The notes under the pieces: model-generated
Database searches by the model: none
What the model saw: only the letters and a program-made list of their open reading frames with translations
Told to the model about the DNA's origin: nothing
Translations under genes and position numbers: made by a program
NCBI GenBank assembly: GCA_021108325.1
Contig: JAIORB010000059.1
Location: 1 to 34,431 of the forward strand
Source: Bacteroidales bacterium
GTDB taxonomy: Bacteria > Bacteroidota > Bacteroidia > Bacteroidales > UBA12077
Direction: 5' to 3'
DNA: 34,431 nucleotides
In this document: piece after piece, positions 1 to 8,173 of the stretch
Numbering within the stretch: position 1 is the stretch's first letter
Layout of the letters: each line of letters starts with the position of its first letter

Positions 1-77
1 TCGACAAGTTTTTTGACGAATGGCGTGGTGATCTTGAACAGATAGATGATGTACTGATAATTGGGATGAGAATTTAG
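1..77 (+). CDS. SpoIIE/PP2C-type phosphatase, C-terminal fragment
   Basis: Only the last 24 codons are in the window, in the frame starting at base 3 and ending at the TAG at 75-77. The peptide ends in EQIDDVLIIGMRI. This resembles the final strand of SpoIIE-family serine phosphatases, where a Q-x-DD-[IV]-x-[VL]-[IV]-G motif holds metal-binding aspartates. In Bacteroidota such domains are usually the C-terminus of TPR or sensor proteins. The assignment rests on this short motif alone, and the rest of the gene lies upstream of the window. Confidence 0.5.
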   Translation, partial: DKFFDEWRGDLEQIDDVLIIGMRI

Positions 78-219
78 TAACACCTGAGTTTAATATTTAG
101 GGATAAAAAGATATCTGATTCGAATATTTCATCAATTAGGTTTTTATTATCTTAAGATGTTTTTCTTATTAATAGTGTACAAGTTTATTTAATTAATTTA
201 TATTTTGAAAGTTAAAAAT

Positions 220-258
220 AATGTATATTTTTACATCCTGATTGCATATTTATACATG
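220..258 (+). promoter_or_regulatory. Twin ARG boxes (ArgR operator) upstream of argR
   Basis: There are two imperfect palindromes: TGTATATTTTTACA inside an 18-bp box at 220-237, and TGCATATTTATACA inside an 18-bp box at 241-258. They are separated by 3 bp, so their centres are 21 bp apart. This is the spacing known for the tandem boxes bound by one ArgR hexamer. The half-site here (TGTAT/ATACA) is a variant of the enterobacterial TGAAT/ATTCA. The second box covers the ATG at 256. The site is expected to autoregulate argR and to repress carAB in response to arginine. Confidence 0.75.
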
Positions 259-264
259 CCTAAT

Positions 265-735
265 ATGAACAAAGAAAATCGCCTAAGCGCAATCAGGAAA
301 ATAATCACCAATCAAAAGATTAGTTCGCAGGAAGAACTTCTTAGGAAGCTTATCGATCTAGGATTTGAATTAACCCAAGCCACTTTATCACGTGATTTAA
401 AACATTTAAAAGTTGGACGTATTCCTTCAAAAGATGGATTTACTTATGTTATTTCAAATGAATTTGTTCAATCAAATAACAAATTTGCTAATTCTCCTAT
501 TATATTAGGTTTCCGATCCATTGAGTTTTCAGGAAATGTTGCTGTAATTAAGACTTTACCTGCTTATTCGCACGCGGTTGCTGATGCTCTGGATAAAGCT
601 GGAATTCATGAGATATTAGGTACTGTTGCCGGAAACGATACTATTATTGTTGTTATTCGAGATGGAATTAATCGTAAGCAAGTTATAAATGCAATTGTGA
701 AATCATTACCCGAATTAAAAGAAAAATTAAGCTGA
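265..735 (+). CDS. argR: Arginine repressor ArgR
   Basis: ArgR is the arginine-dependent DNA-binding regulator of arginine synthesis and catabolism genes; it works as a hexamer. From ATG 265 the protein is 156 residues, the typical family length. The N-terminal winged helix contains QATLSRDLKHL, with the Ser-Arg pair of the recognition helix. The C-terminal oligomerisation and arginine-binding domain carries HAVADALDKAG and GTVAGNDTI, the equivalent of the GT(I/V)AG-D-D-T arginine pocket. The frame is open back to a TTG at 205 and an ATG at 256, but both lie upstream of or inside the twin ARG boxes, so ATG 265 is preferred. carA begins 33 bases after the stop, which makes an argR-carA-carB operon under ArgR control likely. 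Confidence 0.93.
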   Translation: MNKENRLSAIRKIITNQKISSQEELLRKLIDLGFELTQATLSRDLKHLKVGRIPSKDGFTYVISNEFVQSNNKFANSPIILGFRSIEFSGNVAVIKTLPAYSHAVADALDKAGIHEILGTVAGNDTIIVVIRDGINRKQVINAIVKSLPELKEKLS

Positions 736-768
736 TGTTAAACTTAAAAGCAATATATAAAATTGAAA

Positions 769-1833
769 ATGAAATTAATTTTAAAAGACGGAACCGCTAT
801 TAGCGGTTCTTTTTTTGGACATCCGGGATCAGTGGCCGGTGAAGTTGTTTTTAATACTGCTATGACAGGTTATCCCGAAAGTTTATCAGACCCGTCATAT
901 AAGGGTCAAATACTTGTTCTTACGTATCCTCTCATAGGTAATTACGGCGTTCCAAAAGATATTATAGAAAACAATCTTCCCAAATTCCTGGAATCATCAA
1001 AAGTTCAAATCAGTGGGTTAATCATTGCTAATTATTCACCGGAATATAATCATTGGAACGCAACTAAAAGTTTAGGCGATTGGTTAAATGAAAATAAAGT
1101 TCCGGGTATGTTTGGGGTAGACACAAGAGCCTTAACTAAATTGATTCGTGAAAAAGGCGCTTTAAAAGGGAAGTTGATATATAAAAATCAGAATATTGAT
1201 TTTTATGATCCGGATAAAGATAATCTGGTTGATCAGGTTTGCGCCAAAGAAAAGATAGTTTATGGCGATGGAAGGTATAAGATATTGTTAATTGATTGTG
1301 GTGTTAAAAACAATATAATCAGGCATGTATTAAAACGCGATACAACGGTGATAAGAGTTCCATGGAATTATAATTATTTAAATGAAGATTATGATGGTAT
1401 ATTAATTTCAAATGGACCGGGAAATCCGGAACATTGTATTGATACTATTGAAAACCTCACTAAGGCAATGGAAAATGAAAAACCAATATTTGGAATTTGT
1501 CTGGGGAATCAGCTTATGGCTTTGGCTTCAGGAGCTAAAACATATAAATTAAAATACGGACATCGAAGTCACAATCAGCCCGTAATAATGGCTAATTCGA
1601 ATAAGTCATATATAACATCTCAAAATCATGGATATGCCATTGATCAGAAAACATTACCTTCAGATTGGGAGTCTCTTTTTGTAAACTTAAACGATGGAAC
1701 AAACGAAGGAATAAGGCATCAATCAATGCCCTTTTTTTCTGTCCAATTTCATCCTGAAGCATCTGGCGGTCCAACAGACACAGAGTTTTTATTCGATGAT
1801 TTTATTGATTTAGTTAAAAAATATAAAAAGTAG
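769..1833 (+). CDS. carA: Carbamoyl-phosphate synthase small (glutaminase) subunit
   Basis: CarA hydrolyses glutamine and channels ammonia to CarB for carbamoyl phosphate, the precursor of arginine and pyrimidines. The protein has 354 residues. It has the CPSase small-chain N-terminal domain (about 1-140, starting MKLILKDGTAISGSFFG) and a class I glutamine amidotransferase domain. The nucleophile is in FGICLGNQ (about Cys244), and the His/Glu pair is in QFHPEASGGPTD near residue 330; SQNHGYAI is also conserved. A TTG at 763 is in frame, but ATG 769 gives the family start. carB begins 4 bases after the stop, so the two are translationally coupled. The neighbouring argR suggests this copy serves arginine synthesis. 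Confidence 0.95.
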   Translation: MKLILKDGTAISGSFFGHPGSVAGEVVFNTAMTGYPESLSDPSYKGQILVLTYPLIGNYGVPKDIIENNLPKFLESSKVQISGLIIANYSPEYNHWNATKSLGDWLNENKVPGMFGVDTRALTKLIREKGALKGKLIYKNQNIDFYDPDKDNLVDQVCAKEKIVYGDGRYKILLIDCGVKNNIIRHVLKRDTTVIRVPWNYNYLNEDYDGILISNGPGNPEHCIDTIENLTKAMENEKPIFGICLGNQLMALASGAKTYKLKYGHRSHNQPVIMANSNKSYITSQNHGYAIDQKTLPSDWESLFVNLNDGTNEGIRHQSMPFFSVQFHPEASGGPTDTEFLFDDFIDLVKKYKK

Positions 1834-1837
1834 ATGT

Positions 1838-4800
1838 ATGCAAATTAATGTAAAAAAGGTTTTAATTCTTGGCTCAGGAGCTTTAAAAATAGGCGAAGCT
1901 GGTGAATTTGATTATTCCGGGTCACAGGCGTTAAAAGCCTTAAAAGAAGAAGGTGTAAAAACGGTTCTTATTAATCCGAATATTGCAACAGTTCAAACAT
2001 CTGAGGGAATTGCCGATAAAATTTACTTTTATCCTGTAACACTTTATTTTGTTGAGAAAGTAATTAAAAAAGAAAAACCCGAAGGTGTACTTCTATCTTT
2101 TGGTGGACAAACTGCCTTGAATTGTGGTATAGAATTATACAAATCGGGAATATTTGAAAAATATAATATAGAGGTTTTGGGAACTCCAGTTCAAGCCATA
2201 ATGGATACCGAAGATCGTGAGCTTTTTGTAAATAAATTGAACGAGATTGATGTAAAAACTCCAAAAAGCATTGCAGTAAATTTTGTTGCAGATGCAATAG
2301 AAGCTACTAAGGAAGTTGGATTCCCTGTTATTGTCCGTGCTGCTTATGCTTTAGGTGGAATGGGAAGTGGATTTTGCTCTAACAACAAAGAACTTGAGAG
2401 TTTAGCTAATAATGCATTTTCATATACTTCTCAAATTTTAGTTGAAGAATCAATAAAAGGATGGAAAGAAGTTGAGTATGAGGTTGTACGTGATAAATAC
2501 GATAATTGTATTACAGTTTGTAATATGGAAAACTTTGATCCATTGGGAATTCATACTGGTGAAAGCATTGTGGTTGCACCATCGCAAACATTAACAAATA
2601 CGGAATATCACAAATTACGCTCATTATCCATTAAGATAATCAGGCATATAGGTATTGTTGGCGAGTGTAATGTGCAATACGCTCTCGACCCCAATTCGGA
2701 AGATTATCGTGTTATTGAGGTGAACGCGCGATTATCACGATCAAGTGCTTTGGCATCTAAAGCTACCGGTTATCCTTTAGCTTTTGTTGCTGCTAAATTA
2801 GGATTAGGTTATGGCTTACACGAACTTAAAAATTCAATTACTAAAACAACAACTGCCCTTTTTGAGCCCGCACTGGATTATATCGTATGTAAAATTCCAC
2901 GCTGGGATTTGAATAAATTCACAGGAGTATCCAAGCAAATTGGTAGCAGTATGAAAAGTGTTGGCGAAATCATGTCGATTGGGCGTACTTTCGAAGAAGC
3001 TATTCAGAAAGGTTTACGAATGATAGGGGAGGGAATGCATGGATTTGTTGCCAATAAAGAAATTAAGATTGCTAATATAGATAAAGAACTTGCTGAACCA
3101 ACTGATAAACGAATTTTTGTAATAGCCAAAGCCATAAGGGAAGGTTATTCTATTGAAAAGATTCATCAGTTAACAAAAATAGATAATTGGTTTTTATATA
3201 AACTCAAAAATATTTTTGATATTGAAAATCAACTTTATGATTATGGAAACTTGAATGATCTTCCTAAAGAAATCCTGATTAAATCAAAACAATCCGGCTT
3301 TTCAGATTTTCAGATTGCACGACTAATTTTTAATAGCGACGATAAGGATATTGAAATCGACTTGATGAAAGTTCGTAATTTCAGAATTGAAAATAAAATT
3401 ACACCGTTTGTTAAGCAGATCGATACTTTGGCTGCCGAATATCCTGCCCAAACAAATTACTTGTATCTTACATATAATGGAACAGAGCATGATGTTGAGT
3501 TTGTAAACGATAAAAAATCCGTAATTGTGTTGGGTTCGGGTGCGTATCGAATTGGAAGTAGTGTGGAGTTTGATTGGTGCAGTGTGAATGCCATAAATAC
3601 TATAAAGAAAAACAATCTGCGATCAATCATAATTAACTATAATCCCGAAACAGTAAGTACAGATTATGATGTTTGTGATCGTTTATATTTTGATGAGTTG
3701 ACTTTCGAAAGGGTTATGGATATTATTGATTTGGAAAATCCAAAAGGAACAATCGTTTCTGTGGGAGGTCAGATACCGAATAATTTAGCAATGAGATTAG
3801 ATAAAAGTCAGATTAATATTCTTGGAACATCAGCAAATAGTATTGATAATGCAGAGGATCGACATAAATTCTCAAGTATGCTTGACAATTTAAAAATTGA
3901 TCAACCTCGATGGAAGGAGCTAACGAGTATAGAAGATATTTACCTATTTGTTGATCAGGTTGGTTTCCCTGTTTTAATTCGACCATCATACGTACTTTCC
4001 GGTGCTGCAATGAATGTGGTTTCAAATAAAGATGAACTTAAGCATTTCTTAACTTTAGCTGCAAATGTTTCAAAAAAGTACCCTGTTGTAGTATCCGAGT
4101 TTATCGAAGAAGCCAAAGAAGTTGAAATGGATGCCGTTGCAAAAAATGGTGAGATAATAGTTTATGCCATATCAGAGCATGTAGAATTTGCAGGTGTACA
4201 CTCAGGTGATGCCACAATTGTATTTCCTGCGCAAAAAATATATATAGAGACTATAAAACGTATTAAAAAGATTACAAGACAAATAGCCAAAGAATTGAAT
4301 ATTACCGGACCTTTCAATATTCAATTTTTAGCTAAAGATAATGATATAAAGGTTATTGAGTGTAACCTGAGGGCTTCGCGAAGTTTTCCGTTTGTATCGA
4401 AAGTGCTAAAAACCAACTTTATTGACTTGGCAACCGAAGCGATGTTAGGACTAAATGTAGAAAAACCACAAAAATCAATTTTCGATTTAGATTATGTTGG
4501 TGTTAAAGCTTCGCAATTTTCATTTTCACGTTTACTGAAAGTGGATCCGGTGTTAGGTGTTGAAATGGTATCAACGGGCGAAGTGGGATGTATTGGCGAA
4601 AATTATTATGAAGCAATATTAACAGCTATGCTTTCGGTTGGTTATAAAATTCCCAAAAGGAATATCTTAATATCTTCCGGTCCGCCTCGTTCAAAGATTG
4701 AATTACTCGAAAGTTCACGAATGCTTCATAAAAAAGGATATAATCTGTATGCTACCGGAGGAACTCAGAAATTTCTTGAGCTGCATGGTGTACCTGCAAC

Positions 4801-5056
4801 AATGCTCCATTGGCCCGATGAAGATCAAAAACCAAATGTGTTGGATTTTCTTAAAGCAAAGGAAATTGACATGGTAATTAATATTCCAAAAGATCTTTCG
4901 AAAAATGAGCTGTATAATGATTATACAATTCGTAGAAGTGCTATAGATTTTAATATTCCGCTTATTACAAATGCTCGATTAGCAAGTGCTTTTATTTATG
5001 CAATTTGTAAGTATGATTTAGAGAAACTTGAAATTAAAAGTTGGGATGAGTATTAA
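1838..5056 (+). CDS. carB: Carbamoyl-phosphate synthase large subunit, eukaryote-like type
   Basis: CarB makes carbamoyl phosphate from bicarbonate, ammonia and two ATP. At 1072 residues it is full length, with two homologous ATP-grasp synthetase halves (about 1-550 and 551-930; the second half restarts at VIVLGSGAYRIGSSVEFDW) and a C-terminal MGS-like allosteric domain (about 935-1065, with YATGGTQKFLELHGV). The N-terminus GEAGEFDYSGSQALKAL and the stretch NPNIATVQTSEGIADK resemble eukaryotic CPSases (CAD and CPS1 have GQAGEFDYSGSQAIKAL) rather than the E. coli form (GQACEFDYSGAQACKAL). Bacteroidota commonly carry such a second CarB. The link to arginine is inferred from argR. A hairpin follows directly. 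Confidence 0.95.
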   Translation: MQINVKKVLILGSGALKIGEAGEFDYSGSQALKALKEEGVKTVLINPNIATVQTSEGIADKIYFYPVTLYFVEKVIKKEKPEGVLLSFGGQTALNCGIELYKSGIFEKYNIEVLGTPVQAIMDTEDRELFVNKLNEIDVKTPKSIAVNFVADAIEATKEVGFPVIVRAAYALGGMGSGFCSNNKELESLANNAFSYTSQILVEESIKGWKEVEYEVVRDKYDNCITVCNMENFDPLGIHTGESIVVAPSQTLTNTEYHKLRSLSIKIIRHIGIVGECNVQYALDPNSEDYRVIEVNARLSRSSALASKATGYPLAFVAAKLGLGYGLHELKNSITKTTTALFEPALDYIVCKIPRWDLNKFTGVSKQIGSSMKSVGEIMSIGRTFEEAIQKGLRMIGEGMHGFVANKEIKIANIDKELAEPTDKRIFVIAKAIREGYSIEKIHQLTKIDNWFLYKLKNIFDIENQLYDYGNLNDLPKEILIKSKQSGFSDFQIARLIFNSDDKDIEIDLMKVRNFRIENKITPFVKQIDTLAAEYPAQTNYLYLTYNGTEHDVEFVNDKKSVIVLGSGAYRIGSSVEFDWCSVNAINTIKKNNLRSIIINYNPETVSTDYDVCDRLYFDELTFERVMDIIDLENPKGTIVSVGGQIPNNLAMRLDKSQINILGTSANSIDNAEDRHKFSSMLDNLKIDQPRWKELTSIEDIYLFVDQVGFPVLIRPSYVLSGAAMNVVSNKDELKHFLTLAANVSKKYPVVVSEFIEEAKEVEMDAVAKNGEIIVYAISEHVEFAGVHSGDATIVFPAQKIYIETIKRIKKITRQIAKELNITGPFNIQFLAKDNDIKVIECNLRASRSFPFVSKVLKTNFIDLATEAMLGLNVEKPQKSIFDLDYVGVKASQFSFSRLLKVDPVLGVEMVSTGEVGCIGENYYEAILTAMLSVGYKIPKRNILISSGPPRSKIELLESSRMLHKKGYNLYATGGTQKFLELHGVPATMLHWPDEDQKPNVLDFLKAKEIDMVINIPKDLSKNELYNDYTIRRSAIDFNIPLITNARLASAFIYAICKYDLEKLEIKSWDEY

Positions 5057-5062
5057 ATTACA

Positions 5063-5095
5063 AGACCTTGAAGGGTTTTAAAACCTTCAAGGTCT
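5063..5095. terminator. Bidirectional hairpin between carB and the XRE gene
   Basis: AGACCTTGAAGG (5063-5074) pairs perfectly with CCTTCAAGGTCT (5084-5095). A TTTT/AAAA tract lies between the arms, with one bulged G. It lies between two convergent genes, 7 bases after the carB stop and 5 bases before the end of the XRE gene, so it can serve both strands. The downstream T-tracts are weak. From memory, similar CCTTCAAGGT hairpins are dispersed in many Bacteroidota genomes, so it may also be a copy of a repeat family; only a genome-wide count could show that. Confidence 0.6.
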
Positions 5096-5100
5096 GATCT

Positions 5101-5295
5101 TTATTGATTAAAAATGAATACTTCTTCTATAGTACTTTCAAAAACTTTCGAAATGTCATGAGCAAGTTTAAGAGATGGATTATACTTCCCCTTTTCAAGG
5201 AAAACAATGGTTTCGCGTCTTACTCCAACTTTTTGAGCTAATTCAAGTTGAGTTAAGTTAAATCGGGCTCGTAATTCTTTAATCCTGTTATTCAT
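5101..5295 (-). CDS. Small XRE-family helix-turn-helix regulator
   Basis: This is a 64-residue protein consisting of little more than one Cro/C1-type [23 protein letters not shown], then [20 protein letters not shown] as the recognition part, then [20 protein letters not shown]. It belongs to the compact regulators commonly paired with a membrane protein. The start chosen is ATG 5295; the frame is open 14 codons further, but that extension would run deeper into the upstream membrane-protein gene and has no HTH character. The start overlaps the end of that gene by 8 bases, so the pair is one operon. It probably autoregulates the pair, perhaps sensing through the membrane partner; this is inference from similar gene pairs. 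Confidence 0.88.
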   Translation of the reverse strand: MNNRIKELRARFNLTQLELAQKVGVRRETIVFLEKGKYNPSLKLAHDISKVFESTIEEVFIFNQ

Positions 5296-5698
5296 TGATA
5301 TTTCCTTTAAAATAATAATAGAAATAAAAACCTGCAAACAGTAAAGCCATACCTATAATCCCATAACCAAAAAATGATTCTGCTTCACGTCCGCTTTCAT
5401 TTTGGATATATGATATAATAAGCCATAAAAATAATGATACAAAGAATGATTTTGAAGCTGCTTTTTGTTCTATCTTTTTAGAAAGTTCATCTTCGGCCGG
5501 TAGACCTTGTTTGGTATTACGAAATCTTCTGATTGCAAAAAATATCCCAAAAGCAAATAAGATGATTATGACACCAATATGAATATACTCAGAGATTAAA
5601 GCCGTATCACTTTTTATGGCTTCTGTTTGATAGATCCAAATCCCAACAATTATTACAATCATTGTAATAATGAATAGTGGTAAATAAATTTTTTTCAT
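5288..5698 (-). CDS. Four-helix membrane protein paired with the XRE regulator (DUF2178-like)
   Basis: This 136-residue integral membrane protein has four predicted helices, at about residues 4-22, 40-58, 83-98 and 108-129. A cytosolic loop between helices 2 and 3 contains [18 protein letters not shown] charged D-E-x3-K-I-x-x-K-A motif before helix 3 is typical of DUF2178-like proteins encoded next to small HTH regulators; I make this family link from memory with moderate confidence. It has no catalytic motif. It is the first gene of the two-gene unit and has a good promoter at 5751-5781. Its molecular function is unknown. Confidence 0.8.
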   Translation of the reverse strand: MKKIYLPLFIITMIVIIVGIWIYQTEAIKSDTALISEYIHIGVIIILFAFGIFFAIRRFRNTKQGLPAEDELSKKIEQKAASKSFFVSLFLWLIISYIQNESGREAESFFGYGIIGMALLFAGFYFYYYFKGNINE

Positions 5699-5750
5699 AA
5701 TATAGAAGTTAAGTTAACATTATCTAACAAAAAGTTATGTAAATACAACA

Positions 5751-5781
5751 CAAAGTTAGAAATAAATAACATAAATACAAA
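5751..5781 (-). promoter_or_regulatory. Bacteroidota-type promoter of the membrane protein/XRE operon
   Basis: On the minus strand, TTTG (5781-5778) is followed after 19 bases by TAACTTTG (5758-5751). This matches the -33 TTTG / -7 TAnnTTTG consensus of the primary Bacteroidota sigma factor at normal spacing. Transcription would start near 5744, giving a leader of about 45 bases before ATG 5698. Confidence 0.6.
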
Positions 5782-5900
5782 TAATTATATTTTTTTTTGT
5801 TGAGAATAATATTTGTGTCTGTTATTGTGTTGTTTTATAGTTAATTAATTGTATAAGTATTTTAGAATTTATAATTTGCATAACATCAAAAAACATGACG

Positions 5901-6899
5901 ATGAAAAAAAATATTTTTTTGGGGATAATTGTAAATATGTTAATATTTCAATTATCTGTAAATGGACAAATCTCAAATAGTGAAAGTATAAATTTAAATA
6001 ATAATGAATACCACTTATACCCTGAAATGAATGAAGATTTACCTAAATTATCTTCTCCATTTATAAAAGACGGCATGGAACTGATAATTAGTTTTACTAA
6101 TGACGATACATATTATATTTTCCCGGTTAACATTGAAAATGGGAAAAATATTAATTACCAAGATGGCATTTGGTATGAGAAAGGTAAGCAGTTAACTGTT
6201 GATTCTGTTGATTTTCCAATCTTAGCAAGTAAAGGAACTCATTCAATTTTAGAATTGGAAAAATGTAATACTATTACAGGAAAACTTATTTCTGAAATAA
6301 CTACTATAGCACGACCTGGTAATTTTTCTGGAATTGGTTTTATTGCAGAAGATGAAACAATCATTTCGGTTTTAAAAGGAGATAATTTATTGGTAGAGAA
6401 ATTGAATTTGAAACATATTCAATTAGCAAGACCTTTATTTCATGTGTATAATATGATGATAATTCTCGCTAAGGATAAAAAACCAATTCCCAAATTGTCA
6501 AACACGAAAGGAATTTATTATAATGAACATAAAATATATTTAAATTGGAAAGGTGCTAAAGGCTGGCAAAATTCAATATTTAATGATGAGATTTTGGGGT
6601 ATTGGGAAATTGAAATATGGAGGAATATTACAAAAAATGAATTAAATTTTTTAAAACAGGAATATTCAGATTTGAGTGAAAAAGAATTTGAAAATTTAGT
6701 AAAAAAACTCTCATATATGCATATTGGTGAAATGGTGCCATATTATATTACCCGCTATGGTTTTTACGAAGGTCATACAGATTATCGTGCAGACCCTATC
6801 GCTATTTCGTTTATTTTTGGATTAAAATCAATTCAGGAAATTAATAGTACGTTTAATGGAGATATCTATAATACTTTAATAAACCATTTTAAAGAATAA
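5901..6899 (+). CDS. Hypothetical secreted protein
   Basis: The protein has 332 residues from ATG 5901 (an in-frame ATG at 5895 would add two). It starts with a lysine pair and a hydrophobic stretch ending in VNGQ, a standard Bacteroidota signal peptide with cleavage before the Gln (residue 24). The mature part is mixed and rich in Asn, Ile and Tyr, with no transmembrane segment, no cysteine cluster and no lipobox. The C-terminal part has a helical segment (NELNFLKQEYSDLSEKEF) followed by YYITRYGFYEGHTDYRADPI. I do not recognise a family. It is a single gene and converges on the small gene that ends at 6915. Confidence 0.75.
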   Translation: MKKNIFLGIIVNMLIFQLSVNGQISNSESINLNNNEYHLYPEMNEDLPKLSSPFIKDGMELIISFTNDDTYYIFPVNIENGKNINYQDGIWYEKGKQLTVDSVDFPILASKGTHSILELEKCNTITGKLISEITTIARPGNFSGIGFIAEDETIISVLKGDNLLVEKLNLKHIQLARPLFHVYNMMIILAKDKKPIPKLSNTKGIYYNEHKIYLNWKGAKGWQNSIFNDEILGYWEIEIWRNITKNELNFLKQEYSDLSEKEFENLVKKLSYMHIGEMVPYYITRYGFYEGHTDYRADPIAISFIFGLKSIQEINSTFNGDIYNTLINHFKE

Positions 6900-6914
6900 T
6901 TATAGATTTAATCC

Positions 6915-7319
6915 TTAGATTAATAATTCTTTTATTTCTTCAATTTTACTAATTCTCTCAAATGAATAAGTTTTACTTTTTTCATTTATGTATTCGTAAA
7001 GTTGAAGTGTTTTTTTAAGATAGTTGTTTTTGGATTGAGATTGATCATTTCCTAATGTAAAAAGTAAATCAGCAAGTAATTCTATATTTTCAAAACTATA
7101 TCCTTTATTCTGTATTAAAACTTTATCAAAATCTTTTATTGAGAACTCCAATATCTCATTAATATTAAATCCTGAGTTCTCAACAAGCTCACGATTTATT
7201 AATTCTATAGTTTCTTCATAATTTTCAACTGAATTTGATGGAATCAGCTTGCCTATTAAGTATCTTAACAGAGTGCTGATTTTTTCAATTTCTCGTAAAA
7301 TAAAATCTTTTTGTTGCAT
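6915..7319 (-). CDS. Hypothetical small helical protein
   Basis: The protein has 134 residues and is predicted to be mostly helical, without signal peptide or membrane segment. It starts MQQKDFILREIEKISTLLRY, a pattern of small cytosolic Firmicutes and Bacteroidota proteins that I associate loosely with DUF6483; that link is from memory and uncertain. The C-terminal half (LADLLFTLGNDQ, LQLYEYINEK) looks like a single TPR-like helical pair. It stands alone between a gene ending 15 bases away and a divergent gene. No function can be proposed. Confidence 0.65.
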   Translation of the reverse strand: MQQKDFILREIEKISTLLRYLIGKLIPSNSVENYEETIELINRELVENSGFNINEILEFSIKDFDKVLIQNKGYSFENIELLADLLFTLGNDQSQSKNNYLKKTLQLYEYINEKSKTYSFERISKIEEIKELLI

Positions 7320-7387
7320 TGTCTATATAGGGTAAAATGATTCTTTTTAATCTTAATAAAACATCTAATAAACTAATTTAAACAATA

Positions 7388-8173
7388 ATGTTCAAATATT
7401 TAATATTATTTCTTTTTTTTAGCTTATTACATTTAAATAGCGACTCTCAAGAAGTTAAAATTCACTATTTAGGCCATTCTGCTTTTGTTATACAATTCGA
7501 TAATGATATAACCGTTGTTACTGATTATGGAAAGCCAAATGCATGGAAGGAGTGGGGGTGGGATAGCCCAATTCATAATATAGGGGATTTAATTCCAGAT
7601 GTAATGGTTTATTCTCATTTGCATGAAGACCATTATGATTCAACTAGAATTCCCAAAGGTGTAAAGCATATTTTGAATAATGGAGAAGGCTTAGAACTTA
7701 AAGATTTAAATATTATACCAATTCCAACCTGCGAAAATCAATTTGGGATATTTGATAACACAAGTTATTTATTTACATATAAAGAATTTAATATATTACA
7801 TACCGGAGATATTCAGGGAATGATTGCAAATATTGAAAACGATTCTGTTGCTGATTATTTCAAAAAGAACTATCCCGAAAATATTGATTTATTGATTATG
7901 CCTATCGAAGGCAAAATAAAATATATTCCACAAGCTGAAAAGTTTATTCGTTTACTTAATCCTAAAAGAGTTATTCCAACTCATAATTGGAGCCAGGAAT
8001 ATTTGGATGAGTTTATAACATATTTGGAGGAGAAGAATAGAGTACATAATGTTTATAAAACTCTATATATAGGCAAACCAGTATATGATCTTCCTGTTTT
8101 CTCTAATGACAATACGATTAAAATAATCCTTCTGAAAAAATCTCAATATATATTAAATTATTTAAGTCTCTGA
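7388..8173 (+). CDS. Exported metallo-beta-lactamase-fold hydrolase (UlaG-like)
   Basis: This 261-residue protein has an N-terminal signal peptide (about 1-20) followed by an MBL fold of the UlaG/L-ascorbate-6-phosphate lactonase-like branch. The start is typical (KIHYLGHSAFVIQ, with VTDYGKP for the first aspartate loop). The metal motif H77-L-H79-E-D81-H82 is complete in YSHLHEDHYD; LHTGDIQ supplies the bridging aspartate and VIPTHNW the last histidine. All zinc ligands are thus present, so it should be an active metallohydrolase in the periplasm. The substrate cannot be told from sequence. Its 3' end overlaps the convergent LytTR gene by 16 bases. Confidence 0.85.
   Translation: MFKYLILFLFFSLLHLNSDSQEVKIHYLGHSAFVIQFDNDITVVTDYGKPNAWKEWGWDSPIHNIGDLIPDVMVYSHLHEDHYDSTRIPKGVKHILNNGEGLELKDLNIIPIPTCENQFGIFDNTSYLFTYKEFNILHTGDIQGMIANIENDSVADYFKKNYPENIDLLIMPIEGKIKYIPQAEKFIRLLNPKRVIPTHNWSQEYLDEFITYLEEKNRVHNVYKTLYIGKPVYDLPVFSNDNTIKIILLKKSQYILNYLSL

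Noticed and set aside
205-264. Longer argR reading frame from TTG 205 or ATG 256
   Set aside because: The extra residues are not family-like and the region carries the two ARG boxes.
1592-4025. Minus-strand open frames inside carA and carB
   Set aside because: They are shadows of strongly conserved genes on the plus strand.
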